From contig JARBAW010000118.1 of NCBI GenBank assembly GCA_029237505.1, positions 1 through 44,284 on the forward strand: a stretch of DNA of 44,284 nucleotides, read 5' to 3'. Origin of the DNA: Nitrososphaerales archaeon. Its GTDB lineage: Archaea > Thermoproteota > Nitrososphaeria > Nitrososphaerales > Nitrososphaeraceae. Positions 1 to 7,537 of the stretch are shown here, one piece after another. Both the position numbers and the translations under genes were made by a program. Every line of letters starts with the position of its first letter. Within the stretch, counting starts at the first letter, position 1. The notes under the pieces were generated by a model. It ran no database searches. It saw only the letters and a list, made by a program, of their open reading frames with translations, and was not told the origin of the DNA.

Positions 1-1
1 G

Positions 2-130
2 TTTGAGGAATATATCAAGAAAAAAATCATAAACGGCTTTCTACAAAAACCATTGAAACTAAGTGATTTGGAATCAGAAGTCCACAAGCAAATTGAAATA
101 TACAAGAAATCAAATTCAAGCAAAAAATGA
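2..130 (+). CDS. Response regulator receiver-domain protein, C-terminal fragment
   Basis: Open reading frame running in from the left edge and ending at a TGA; 42 residues are visible. The segment has the look of the last strand and helix of a CheY-like receiver domain: a hydrophobic stretch, the Lys-Pro pair in FLQKPLKLSDL, then an amphipathic helix and a polar tail. In receivers the lysine of this Lys-Pro pair helps form the phosphorylation site. The aspartate and the rest of the domain lie outside the window, so the assignment rests on this short match. The tail ends soon after the domain, so the protein probably has no C-terminal output domain. Confidence 0.5.
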   Translation, partial: FEEYIKKKIINGFLQKPLKLSDLESEVHKQIEIYKKSNSSKK

Positions 131-250
131 CATTGCCAATGAATGTCTGCACGAAATAGGCTCTCATGAATATTCATGATGAAACCTTTCCTCTATTGTT
201 ATTAGATGAAAAATCTAATAAGTGATTAGTTTGTGAAATAATGGTAATTG

Positions 251-613
251 ATGATTATCAATAATAACGAACTTAAGATGTCTATTCTTAGTGCTTTAGC
301 AGATAAGGAAATGTTAAAAATATTAGATTTATCGATGTACACATCCAAGTCTGTTAATGATATACTAAGAGACAGCGACATAAGTTACACTACTGTGTAC
401 AGAAAAATCAAGTGGTTATTAGATAAAGAGTTATTGGTTGTAGACAAAATCAATATTTCATCTGAAGGTAAGAAATATACCACATTTCGAAGTGTTCTCA
501 AAAGCCTTGTTATTAGATACAAGCAAAATGAAATTATTGTAGAAGCAGAAAAGAATGTTGACTTGGTTGGAAAGATGGGCGGACATTTTTTTTCAATACA
601 ACATACAATGTAA
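251..613 (+). CDS. Winged helix-turn-helix transcriptional regulator
   Basis: Small DNA-binding protein of about 120 residues. Residues 10-75 form an ArsR/MarR-like winged helix: a first helix (MSILSALADKEMLKIL), a helix-turn-helix with recognition helix SYTTVYRKIKWLLDKELL, and a wing ending in TSEGKKYTTF-like sequence. The rest is a helical tail that probably dimerises. There are no cysteines, so no metal site of the ArsR kind is evident. A TTG lies one codon upstream of the ATG chosen here. The gene ends 4 bases from the end of the convergent membrane-protein pair. Regulation of that pair is possible but not shown by the sequence. Confidence 0.75.
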   Translation: MIINNNELKMSILSALADKEMLKILDLSMYTSKSVNDILRDSDISYTTVYRKIKWLLDKELLVVDKINISSEGKKYTTFRSVLKSLVIRYKQNEIIVEAEKNVDLVGKMGGHFFSIQHTM

Positions 614-617
614 ATGA

Positions 618-932
618 TTATTTCATTTCAATCATCATTTTGCCACTTCTTCTTGAATAGTAAAATCTGATCCACAGCATCAAAGAAAAGAATCCCATAG
701 CGATAGTGTGCAATACCGTTCCCAAATCATGCATACCAAATAAGGTAAATATGTTTTCTTCATGTAAGAACCGCATGATCTCGCCTACTATCCAAATAAT
801 AATAAATATTGACATCTGGAATTGAAATTTTCTAAAACTTTTTGCACTTAACGCAGACCAGCTGAATAATGCAAGTGAAATTAATAATAGGAATATAGTG
901 CTCTTTTCTAGAAATAGTAAAATCTCATCCAA
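618..932 (-). CDS. Small membrane protein, three predicted helices
   Basis: A 104-residue hydrophobic protein. Three likely membrane segments lie near residues 10-30, 38-57 and 68-90, with a basic stretch (YYSRRSGK) just after the last, which suggests a cytoplasmic C-terminus. It overlaps the end of the upstream gene on the same strand by 8 bases, so the two are almost certainly translated from one transcript. I do not recognise the family; small paired membrane proteins beside winged-helix regulators are common in this archaeal class. A histidine and several methionines occur near the loops, but no clear metal site is visible. Confidence 0.7.
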   Translation of the reverse strand: MDEILLFLEKSTIFLLLISLALFSWSALSAKSFRKFQFQMSIFIIIWIVGEIMRFLHEENIFTLFGMHDLGTVLHTIAMGFFSLMLWIRFYYSRRSGKMMIEMK

Positions 933-1209
933 GAGTTCTTATCTCCTGTCTTGATTTAATAACTAAGTAACTAGCACCAAAGAGAATCAAAATTATTACA
1001 GATAATGGTTCCAATAATCCTTCTGACAGAAATTCTTGATCAATATATGATGTCACGTGATATAGTGAGTGGACTAGTGTGAATACAAGAAATATTATTG
1101 CAAGAAATCTTATGCTCCCTGTGGATTTGATACTAAAGTACGATAATACCACTGAACCTGAAAAGAAGGCCAGACCACTGATTAGATGCAAATATGCTTC
1201 ATCTATCAA
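925..1209 (-). CDS. Small membrane protein, three predicted helices
   Basis: A 94-residue hydrophobic protein, first gene of a two-gene minus-strand unit. Predicted membrane helices lie near residues 8-28, 33-55 and 67-85, and the C-terminus is basic (IKSRQEIR). His46, His50 and nearby residues (TLVHSLYHVTSY) form a small His-containing stretch in the second helix or loop, which could bind metal or heme, but this is speculative. The partner gene starts inside its 3' end. No family is recognised. The 272 bases upstream (1210-1481) hold the promoters of this gene and of the divergent copper protein and no other gene I can see. Confidence 0.7.
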   Translation of the reverse strand: MIDEAYLHLISGLAFFSGSVVLSYFSIKSTGSIRFLAIIFLVFTLVHSLYHVTSYIDQEFLSEGLLEPLSVIILILFGASYLVIKSRQEIRTLG

Positions 1210-1481
1210 TTTTAATATGTAAGAAGAAAATCCTTTATAATCATATCCTCCGAAAACTAGAGACTTACTATTAATCGAATTTCACTCAATACATCGGTAA
1301 ATAAAATTACAGCTTTCTTGATACTGGCCCCTAGTCTGTTGCGAACAAATACATACTGAAATTGAAAGTTAAGCGATTCTTACAGATGCTGGACATTCTA
1401 GTTACTATCTAATTTCAATGATGAAATTCAGAAGTGAAATTCTAAAGAATATTAATAAGTAAATTACGGGAACTTAGAGTA

Positions 1482-1949
1482 TTGATATCTGATCGCAACA
1501 ATCTTTTGATTGTATGTATCATGCTGGCGGGAGTATTCGTGAGTCTATCAAGCGGAGTCACACAGACTATGGCTCAGGATGATAAAAACAATGACACTGT
1601 AAGCACGAATTATAGTTCAACTCAAGGTAACAACACAATTATCCTCAACCCGTCTGAAATCAACGGTACGTATAGGTGGACTAACAGTTCGGGTGGAATT
1701 AATCCAACCTTGGATATTACTAAAGGTAATTCATACCAAATCAAGATAAATAATCCAACTGATGAAAAACATGAATTGATTATTGAAACTGAAAAGAATT
1801 CAGAAGTAGGTGGAAGCGGCGATCTTGACCCTGGCAAGAACACTGAGTTTGAATTTAAGGCAAAGAATAATGGTGAATTAAATTACTATTGTGAATATCA
1901 TCCCGACACAATGAGGGGAATTATCAAGGTATCTCAGCCTATTAAGTAG
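1482..1949 (+). CDS. Secreted or membrane-anchored blue copper (plastocyanin/cupredoxin) protein
   Basis: Electron carrier or copper-binding protein of 155 residues, probably outside the cytoplasmic membrane. Residues 7-31 are a hydrophobic signal peptide or anchor, followed by a Ser/Thr/Asn-rich linker to about residue 60. The cupredoxin fold fills residues 60-152. The type 1 copper ligands are visible: His97 (in KHELI), then Cys137, His140 and Met144 in YCEYHPDTM. Ammonia-oxidizing archaea have many such proteins, replacing cytochromes as redox carriers. The start is TTG; no in-frame ATG gives a full signal peptide. The specific redox partner cannot be told from sequence. The neighbouring multicopper oxidase could be one, but it is not in an obvious operon with it. 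Confidence 0.85.
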   Translation: MISDRNNLLIVCIMLAGVFVSLSSGVTQTMAQDDKNNDTVSTNYSSTQGNNTIILNPSEINGTYRWTNSSGGINPTLDITKGNSYQIKINNPTDEKHELIIETEKNSEVGGSGDLDPGKNTEFEFKAKNNGELNYYCEYHPDTMRGIIKVSQPIK

Positions 1950-2037
1950 ATCCCACTATCTTTTTCTTGAAGTATCTTTTCATTCTGTGGCAATGTATCT
2001 CACAAAATCATATATTAGAAAGTGTAGAGCTTAATGT

Positions 2038-2466
2038 ATGGTTAATTTCCACACATCAAAAAAAATGAATGCGCCTGTTTCTGACGTATGGGCGATCTTA
2101 TCAGACACTGATAGGGAACCAGAATTTTGGCATGGGACAAAATCAATAAAGAATATTAGTAAATCTGGGAATACTGTCGAGCGAGAAGCCGTAATAGCCT
2201 TCAAGAATTCAGTATGTAAAGAGTTAGTTACAATAGAACCTATGAAGTCTGTTACGACAGATATTACAGAAGGACCACTTAAAGGAAGAAAAACAGTTGT
2301 AATTAATGCCGATGGTGAAAAGGCGTGTGTTGTAGATGTAGAATGGGATATTAAACTGTCTGGAATGATGGGAATATTTTCAAAAATGGTGAAGAAGCAT
2401 ATTCTTCAAGGTACTAACGATGCATTGGATCGGATATCGATGACCGTTGAAAGATCACCAGATTGA
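2038..2466 (+). CDS. SRPBCC-fold (START/polyketide-cyclase-like) protein
   Basis: A 142-residue protein with the START-like helix-grip pattern: an opening strand (VNFHTSKKMNAPVSDVWAIL), helix, central strands, the WDIKLSG strand near residue 104, and a long C-terminal helix (residues 115-137). Members bind hydrophobic ligands or act as small cyclases, chaperones or carriers. The ligand is not predictable here. It stands between two copper-protein genes on the same strand, but a promoter-like region separates it from the multicopper oxidase. Length is normal for a single-domain family member. Confidence 0.75.
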   Translation: MVNFHTSKKMNAPVSDVWAILSDTDREPEFWHGTKSIKNISKSGNTVEREAVIAFKNSVCKELVTIEPMKSVTTDITEGPLKGRKTVVINADGEKACVVDVEWDIKLSGMMGIFSKMVKKHILQGTNDALDRISMTVERSPD

Positions 2467-2495
2467 TAAAAATAATTGCTCCGATTAAATGTTAA

Positions 2496-2519
2496 ATTAA
2501 TCTATTAATGTTAGACTAA
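2496..2519. promoter_or_regulatory. Candidate repressor operator upstream of the multicopper oxidase
   Basis: Two small inverted repeats lie next to each other just upstream of the TATA box: ATTAATCTATTAAT (2496-2509, 6-base arms) and TTAGACTAA (2511-2519, 4-base arms). Position immediately upstream of the TATA/BRE region fits an operator, and the MntR-like protein encoded downstream at 5021-5482 is the natural candidate to bind it. The arms are AT-rich and short, so chance is a real alternative. Confidence 0.3.
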
Positions 2520-2526
2520 TGAAACA

Positions 2527-2535
2527 TTTATAAAT
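2527..2535 (+). promoter_or_regulatory. TATA box of the MCO-ZIP operon
   Basis: The string TTTATAAAT is centred about 40 bases before the TTG start of the multicopper oxidase. With archaeal spacing of roughly 26 bases from TATA to transcription start, the leader would be only about 10-14 bases long. Confidence 0.5.
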
Positions 2536-2570
2536 ATTTCTAACTTATTTATATTAGGTAAATATCATAT

Positions 2571-3683
2571 TTGTCTCATCCTCAAGCTATAGTACTTACT
2601 GGTGTGCTTATTTCAATTCTTACTCTTGGTGTTGTAACAGTTGTAAGTTCACAAAAGGAAGAAAATAGTTCTTCCAGCACAAAACAATTTGGTGGACATA
2701 CTCCAGGATACGGTACTTACGAGACTACTGGAAGTGTTCTTGACCCGACTTCCTTGCCGACTGATCCAAAAAACTCTGTTGTGGATCCCATGAAATTCCT
2801 TCATGAGTTTAACTACGGTAGGGTTTCTCATTCAGCCAATGGCAGTACGATAAGGGACTTTACGATTATCGCATCAGATCAAAGCACAAAAGAAATTTCA
2901 CCAGGGGTGAAGTACAATGTATGGACATTCAATAACACTATACCAGGTCCAACATTACGCGCAACAGAAGGGGATTTGGTTAGAATAAATTTCATCAATA
3001 ACGGTTCGATGTTTCACACTATGCATTTTCACGGGATTCATCCTGCTGAAATGGATGGTGTTTTCGAAGGAATAGCACCTGGTGGTAAATTCACTTATGA
3101 ATTTATTGCAGAACCTTTTGGGGTATTTCCTTATCACTGTCATATTCAACCTCTTGAAGAGCACATTTCTCATGGACTTTACGGGGCACTCATCATAGAT
3201 CCCAAGAAACCGCGCGCAAATGCGGATGAAATGGTAATGATAATGAACGGTTATGATACTGATTTTGATACCGAGAACAACTTCTATACTGTTAATGGGA
3301 TTCCCTATTATTATATGCATCATCCAATCCAAATTGAGAAGGATAAATTGATTAGAATTTATCTAGTCAATATGCTTGAATTTGATCCTCTTAATAATTT
3401 TCATTTGCATGCAAACTTATTCCATTTCTACAAGACTGGTACCTATCTGGTACCTGACGAGTATACCGATATTGTTACAATGAACCAAGGTGAAAGAGGA
3501 ATTTTAGAGTTCTCATACAAGTTTCCAGGAAAATACATGTTCCATGCTCACAAGACTGAATTTGCGGAGAAGGGGTGGATGGGAACATTTTTGGTAACTG
3601 AACCTGAAAACGCTGGTATTGCTTCTAACATCACCAATATCACTGGAGAAATTACAAATCTGACAAATGGAGGTTTTTCATAA
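2571..3683 (+). CDS. Two-domain multicopper oxidase (thaumarchaeal MCO type)
   Basis: Secreted or membrane-anchored copper oxidase of 370 residues. Residues 6-27 are a signal/anchor helix. Domain 1 (about 95-215) has HTMHFHGIH (His149, 152, 154, 157) and YHCHIQPLEEHISHGLYG (His189-Cys190-His191, His198/201). Domain 2 (about 220-345) has His278/His280 (FHLHAN) and His325/His327 (FHAHKTEF). The type 1 copper Cys is in domain 1 only; domain 2 has HAH where a second Cys would sit. The axial position after the Cys-His set is Leu203, not Met. HCH rather than HCA argues for a trinuclear oxidase instead of a NirK nitrite reductase. Starts at TTG; its stop overlaps the ZIP start by one base. The following ZIP permease and MntR-like repressor suggest a metal oxidase role (Mn, Fe or Cu), as in Fet3-type systems. 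That is inference; a redox role in ammonia oxidation is the alternative. Confidence 0.85.
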   Translation: MSHPQAIVLTGVLISILTLGVVTVVSSQKEENSSSSTKQFGGHTPGYGTYETTGSVLDPTSLPTDPKNSVVDPMKFLHEFNYGRVSHSANGSTIRDFTIIASDQSTKEISPGVKYNVWTFNNTIPGPTLRATEGDLVRINFINNGSMFHTMHFHGIHPAEMDGVFEGIAPGGKFTYEFIAEPFGVFPYHCHIQPLEEHISHGLYGALIIDPKKPRANADEMVMIMNGYDTDFDTENNFYTVNGIPYYYMHHPIQIEKDKLIRIYLVNMLEFDPLNNFHLHANLFHFYKTGTYLVPDEYTDIVTMNQGERGILEFSYKFPGKYMFHAHKTEFAEKGWMGTFLVTEPENAGIASNITNITGEITNLTNGGFS

Positions 3684-4969
3684 TGGAGCGAGAAAGAGGT
3701 ATGATAAAGGAAAATATTGCAAAAAGGAAAATAGTATTCTTTGGTATAGTTCCTTTTGCTATACTAAGTATCATGATCGTATTGATTTTGTCATACCCTA
3801 CCTTGTTTTTTAACAACCAGGTAAAGTCACTTCCAGAAATCTCAATTGAAAAGGTAGAATTTGAACCTTTGAAAATAATATCAACTGTTAGAAACACCGG
3901 TCATTCTGAAGTATCGATTGTCCAGGCGGATGTAAATGATAGAATTCATTCGGCAGCTATGGAGCCTGACAATAAACTAGAGAGATTCGAAAGCGCCAAA
4001 GTCATTATTCCATTTACCTGGAATGTAGGCGAACCATATAGAATAGGACTTACCACTGATGATGGGACACGATTTGAAAAAACTGTACAATTTGCAACAC
4101 TGACTCCCCAACCGACGGTAAAACAGGCGTCGAACTTTGCTCTAATAGGCACATATGTTGGAGTAATACCTGTTATGATAGGGCTGTTGTGGTACCCGTT
4201 TATTAGGAAGCTAAGTCTCAACAAGTATAATTTCTTTCTGAGCTTTACCGTAGGATTGCTTGTATTTCTGGGTATAGATGCCCTGCTTGAGGGAAACGAA
4301 ATAGTAGTGAGAGATATTTCATCGGCATTTCATGGTCAGATGCTCCTAATTATGGTAGCAATACTTTCGTTAGTATCTCTTATTTATATAACATCAAAAT
4401 TGGTTAAAAATGCGCGCGCAAAAAGTTCGGAATCTGAGTATCCGGTGTACACAGAAGTGTCAAAAGATGACAGCTCAAATGTATCCTCTGTTCGCTCCTC
4501 AAGACAACACCTCATAATAAGGCCTATGGCATTATCTATGATGATCGCAGTTGGTATCGGATTACACAACTTTGGCGAGGGTTTAGCAATAGGTGCTGCA
4601 GTTCTCTTAGGTGAAGTTGCACTCAGTTCCTTTCTAATTTTGGGATTTACGTTACACAATACTACCGAGGGGCTGGCGATAGTCGCACCAATGGCAAGGA
4701 ACAAGAAATTGGCAATTGCAAAATTGATTCTTATGGGATTGATAGCAGGTGCTCCGACTATAATAGGATCATGGATAGGAGGATTCCTGTATTCGCCAGT
4801 TGCAACAATAATTTTCCTTGGTATTGGGGCTGGGGCTATATTCCAGGTTGTTTACTCTGTGGGGTCTTGGATGTATTATAACAACAATAAAGGTCTCACA
4901 AGTTTCCCAATTGTTTCTGGCTTCATGCTCGGAATATTCATAATGTATATTACGGGGCTGTTGGTATGA
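3683..4969 (+). CDS. ZIP-family metal permease with N-terminal extracytoplasmic domain
   Basis: Divalent-metal transporter of 428 residues, longer than a plain ZIP protein (about 270). After an N-terminal membrane helix (about 16-38) there is an Ig-like extracytoplasmic stretch to about 145 (repeated strand patterns such as EISIEKVEFEPLKIISTV), then the ZIP core. The two metal-binding helices are clear: HNFGEGLAIG near residue 294 and HNTTEGLAIV near residue 325. A polar loop at about 237-275 corresponds to the variable ZIP loop. TAATG overlap with the oxidase means the two are translationally coupled. In fungi an iron multicopper oxidase pairs with a permease in the same logic; ZIP proteins carry Zn, Fe or Mn, and the regulator downstream favours Mn or Fe. 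The extracytoplasmic domain may dock the oxidase, which is inference. Confidence 0.85.
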   Translation: MERERGMIKENIAKRKIVFFGIVPFAILSIMIVLILSYPTLFFNNQVKSLPEISIEKVEFEPLKIISTVRNTGHSEVSIVQADVNDRIHSAAMEPDNKLERFESAKVIIPFTWNVGEPYRIGLTTDDGTRFEKTVQFATLTPQPTVKQASNFALIGTYVGVIPVMIGLLWYPFIRKLSLNKYNFFLSFTVGLLVFLGIDALLEGNEIVVRDISSAFHGQMLLIMVAILSLVSLIYITSKLVKNARAKSSESEYPVYTEVSKDDSSNVSSVRSSRQHLIIRPMALSMMIAVGIGLHNFGEGLAIGAAVLLGEVALSSFLILGFTLHNTTEGLAIVAPMARNKKLAIAKLILMGLIAGAPTIIGSWIGGFLYSPVATIIFLGIGAGAIFQVVYSVGSWMYYNNNKGLTSFPIVSGFMLGIFIMYITGLLV

Positions 4970-5020
4970 CAAGAGAATTAAAATTCGTGTTGCAATTTGG
5001 AGGGAAAATAATTTAGCAAG

Positions 5021-5482
5021 ATGAAAAACGAATCTGGTGTTCCAAATAGCAGACTTGAATTTATTCGAGATGCAAACGTTACTAAGAAAGAAGAGCGTAC
5101 TGATAGGATGGAGGATTACCTTGAGGTCATATATGAACTTATTAAACAAAAAGGATATGCTACGATGATCGATATATCCAATTATCTGAATGTAAGTTCT
5201 CCCAGTGTTACCAAAATGATACAAAGATTAGACGAAAGCGGTTACTTGGACTATGAAAAATATCGTGGAATAAGACTCACTGACGACGGAATTAAAATTG
5301 CAAAGAGTATACATAACAGACATGAAATTCTGGCTCAATTTTTCAGAATGATAGGCGTCGATGAAGAAATTGCCAATAACGACGCCGAAGGAATAGAGCA
5401 TCATTTGCATCATGAGACCTTAAAAAAATTGGAAGATTTCATGACTGCTATGAAGGACAAACGGTCTCCAAATAAGGATTGA
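5021..5482 (+). CDS. DtxR/MntR-family metal-dependent repressor
   Basis: Metal-sensing DNA-binding protein of 153 residues: disordered N-terminus to residue 28, winged helix at 30-90 (helix-turn-helix around SSPSVTKMIQRLDE), dimerisation and metal site at 90-145. No SH3-like third domain, as in MntR rather than DtxR. All manganese ligands of Bacillus MntR have counterparts: Asp32, Glu35, His101, Glu123, Glu126, His127 (B. subtilis Asp8, Glu11, His77, Glu99, Glu102, His103). The motif EGIEHH is diagnostic, and the KYRG wing matches too. It lies 51 bases after the ZIP gene on the same strand. The likely role is repression of the upstream MCO-ZIP genes when Mn or Fe is plentiful. The metal preference is inferred from the ligand set. 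Confidence 0.88.
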   Translation: MKNESGVPNSRLEFIRDANVTKKEERTDRMEDYLEVIYELIKQKGYATMIDISNYLNVSSPSVTKMIQRLDESGYLDYEKYRGIRLTDDGIKIAKSIHNRHEILAQFFRMIGVDEEIANNDAEGIEHHLHHETLKKLEDFMTAMKDKRSPNKD

Positions 5483-5532
5483 ATATTCCTCATTTCACAT
5501 AGTTTAACCTCGATTGTATTCTTAGCTTTTTA

Positions 5533-7296
5533 CTACTTTAACGATTTAAGAAGAGAGTCAACTTTCAATGTATTCACAATGTCGGTTTTTTTTGCCCACC
5601 CTCTTCTTGCCTGTCCTATTCCAAATATCAAGTAAGCGAAGTGAACTGGATGATGTGCGTCGGAATTAATAACCAATTTAACCCCTTTCTCTACTGCCAT
5701 GCGAATATGTTCATCTCTTAAATCTAGTCGTTGATAGTTGGAATTAATTTCTAGGATAGTTCTTGTCTCGCTTGCCGCTTCTATTACCTTTTCAATGTCC
5801 ACTGCATAGCCTTCTCTTTTGTTTATCAGTCTACCTGTAGGATGAAATAGTATGTCCACGCTTGGATTCCGAGCTGCCTGGATGAGTCTATTTGTCTGTA
5901 CGTCTTTAGAATATGAGAAGTTTGAATGTATCGAGGCGCCGACAATATCTAACCTGTCCAGAATATTATTAGGGATATCAAGTCTACCATCTTTAAGTAT
6001 GTTCACTTCGGCAGAACTCAATATCCTAAAATTAGAAACGCCATCAGAAATTGAGTTTTGCTTAAAGGTGTCATTTAACGCATTTATTTTATCTATTTGA
6101 TTTAACAATTCGTTTTCATTCAGACCATTTGCTAAACCAAGACTTTTTGTATGATCTGTGATAGCGATATACTCCAAACCAAATTTATTTCTAGCATGTA
6201 AAGCCATATCCGTTATTGACATAGTACCATCTGTACTCTCGCTATGGGTGTGCAGATCTCCCTTTAGGTCATCGTATTCTATCAAATTCAATGGCGGGTT
6301 TCTCCCTTCAGTAAAATATTGGATTTCGCCGCAATTTTCCCTAAGCTCGGGCGGGATGTATTTAAGTTGCAGACTGTTATAGATTCCTTCCTCATCACAT
6401 CCTGCAAGTCTCATTCCGTTTTTATTGTATAATCCCCATTCATTAAGATGAAAATCCATTGAAATGGCTAAATTGCGTAATGAAATATTGTGATCTTTGT
6501 TTCCAGTAAAATACTGAGCAGCTGATCCAAAGCTTTCTTCAGGAACTACTAGCAAATCGACGTCAATGCCGTTTCTAAGTTCAACAAAGGCCTTTGCTTT
6601 CCCGCTCCCTTTGATTTCTTGAATTTCGGGCATACTAACAAAAAATTCTATAACTTTCTCCGGTTCATCTGTCGCGACTAAAATATCAATATCCCCGATG
6701 GTTTCCTTCATCCTTCTAAAGGAACCTACAACAAGACATCGTCTTACATTTTTTTGCTGGTTTAATTCCTTCTCTATTTTTTTTATTAGCGGGTATACAT
6801 TTCCCAACAGATACCTGTTCTTAATTTTTTTTGATAATTGAATTTTTTTGATAATTTTTTCTTCTTTTCCCTTTGAAAAACCCTTCAGCTTTGAAATTTT
6901 TCCTTCCAATGCTGCCTTTTCTAGTTCAGCGATAGTTGTAATCCCTAACTTTTCGTAAAGAATCTTCATTGTCTTGGGTCCGAATCCTGCCATGTTGGAT
7001 AATTCAGATACCTTAATTGGTATCTTCTTTTTCAATTCTTCATAATATGAAATTTTATTTGTTTTTATGAGTTCCTCAATTTTGGTTGAAATGGCATTAC
7101 CAATTGATGGTACTTGTTTAAGCCCTTCAATTCCATCATTTAGGTAAATTTCTTCAATACTCATAGACATGTTTTCAATGACATCAGCGGCCTTATCATA
7201 CGCCCTAACTTTATAGACAGTGTTTAGATCATTTTCTGCCATTTGGATAAGGAATGAGATTTGGCGAAATATTTTGACAATTTCATTATTTTTCAT
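5533..7296 (-). CDS. polX: DNA polymerase X with PHP domain
   Basis: Repair polymerase of 587 residues, normal for bacterial/archaeal PolX (about 570). Order: helix-hairpin-helix 8-kDa region (1-160, with two HhH stretches near 60-72 and 100-112), polymerase palm with catalytic aspartates Asp202 and Asp204 (GDIDILVA) and Asp247 (IDVDLLVV), then a PHP phosphoesterase domain from about 345 with GDLHTHSESTDG, ITDHTKSLG, HPTGR and INSDAHHP metal-binding motifs. All key residues are intact, so both gap-filling polymerase and 3'-exonuclease/AP-endonuclease-type activities are expected, in base-excision repair. It stands alone on the minus strand, convergent with the MntR-like gene. Confidence 0.93.
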   Translation of the reverse strand: MKNNEIVKIFRQISFLIQMAENDLNTVYKVRAYDKAADVIENMSMSIEEIYLNDGIEGLKQVPSIGNAISTKIEELIKTNKISYYEELKKKIPIKVSELSNMAGFGPKTMKILYEKLGITTIAELEKAALEGKISKLKGFSKGKEEKIIKKIQLSKKIKNRYLLGNVYPLIKKIEKELNQQKNVRRCLVVGSFRRMKETIGDIDILVATDEPEKVIEFFVSMPEIQEIKGSGKAKAFVELRNGIDVDLLVVPEESFGSAAQYFTGNKDHNISLRNLAISMDFHLNEWGLYNKNGMRLAGCDEEGIYNSLQLKYIPPELRENCGEIQYFTEGRNPPLNLIEYDDLKGDLHTHSESTDGTMSITDMALHARNKFGLEYIAITDHTKSLGLANGLNENELLNQIDKINALNDTFKQNSISDGVSNFRILSSAEVNILKDGRLDIPNNILDRLDIVGASIHSNFSYSKDVQTNRLIQAARNPSVDILFHPTGRLINKREGYAVDIEKVIEAASETRTILEINSNYQRLDLRDEHIRMAVEKGVKLVINSDAHHPVHFAYLIFGIGQARRGWAKKTDIVNTLKVDSLLKSLK

Positions 7297-7537
7297 TTGC
7301 TGATTTGGGTAGCATATGTATAACTATCTAAATAATAAGTATAGTCATCAAGAAAAATTTTGATTTAATTTTGACAATTTGATATTTCTTTAACAAAATA
7401 AGGTTGAGTGGCAAATCCAATTTGATCTGTCCTTTTCGTGGTCCGAATTGATGATGTTTTGAGTCGCCTCATATGCACTCAAGTGTATTCAAGTTTGTCC
7501 ACACAAGTTAAATTGCATGATGTTATTAATTTCAATT

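Noticed and set aside
2571-3683. NirK nitrite reductase as identity of the copper oxidase
   Set aside because: The motif is HCH plus HxH pairs for a trinuclear centre, and the gene is linked to a metal permease and MntR-like repressor. NirK has HCA and a Met axial ligand.
4384-5224. Minus-strand open frames over the ZIP and MntR-like genes
   Set aside because: The plus-strand proteins carry full diagnostic motifs; the minus frames have none.
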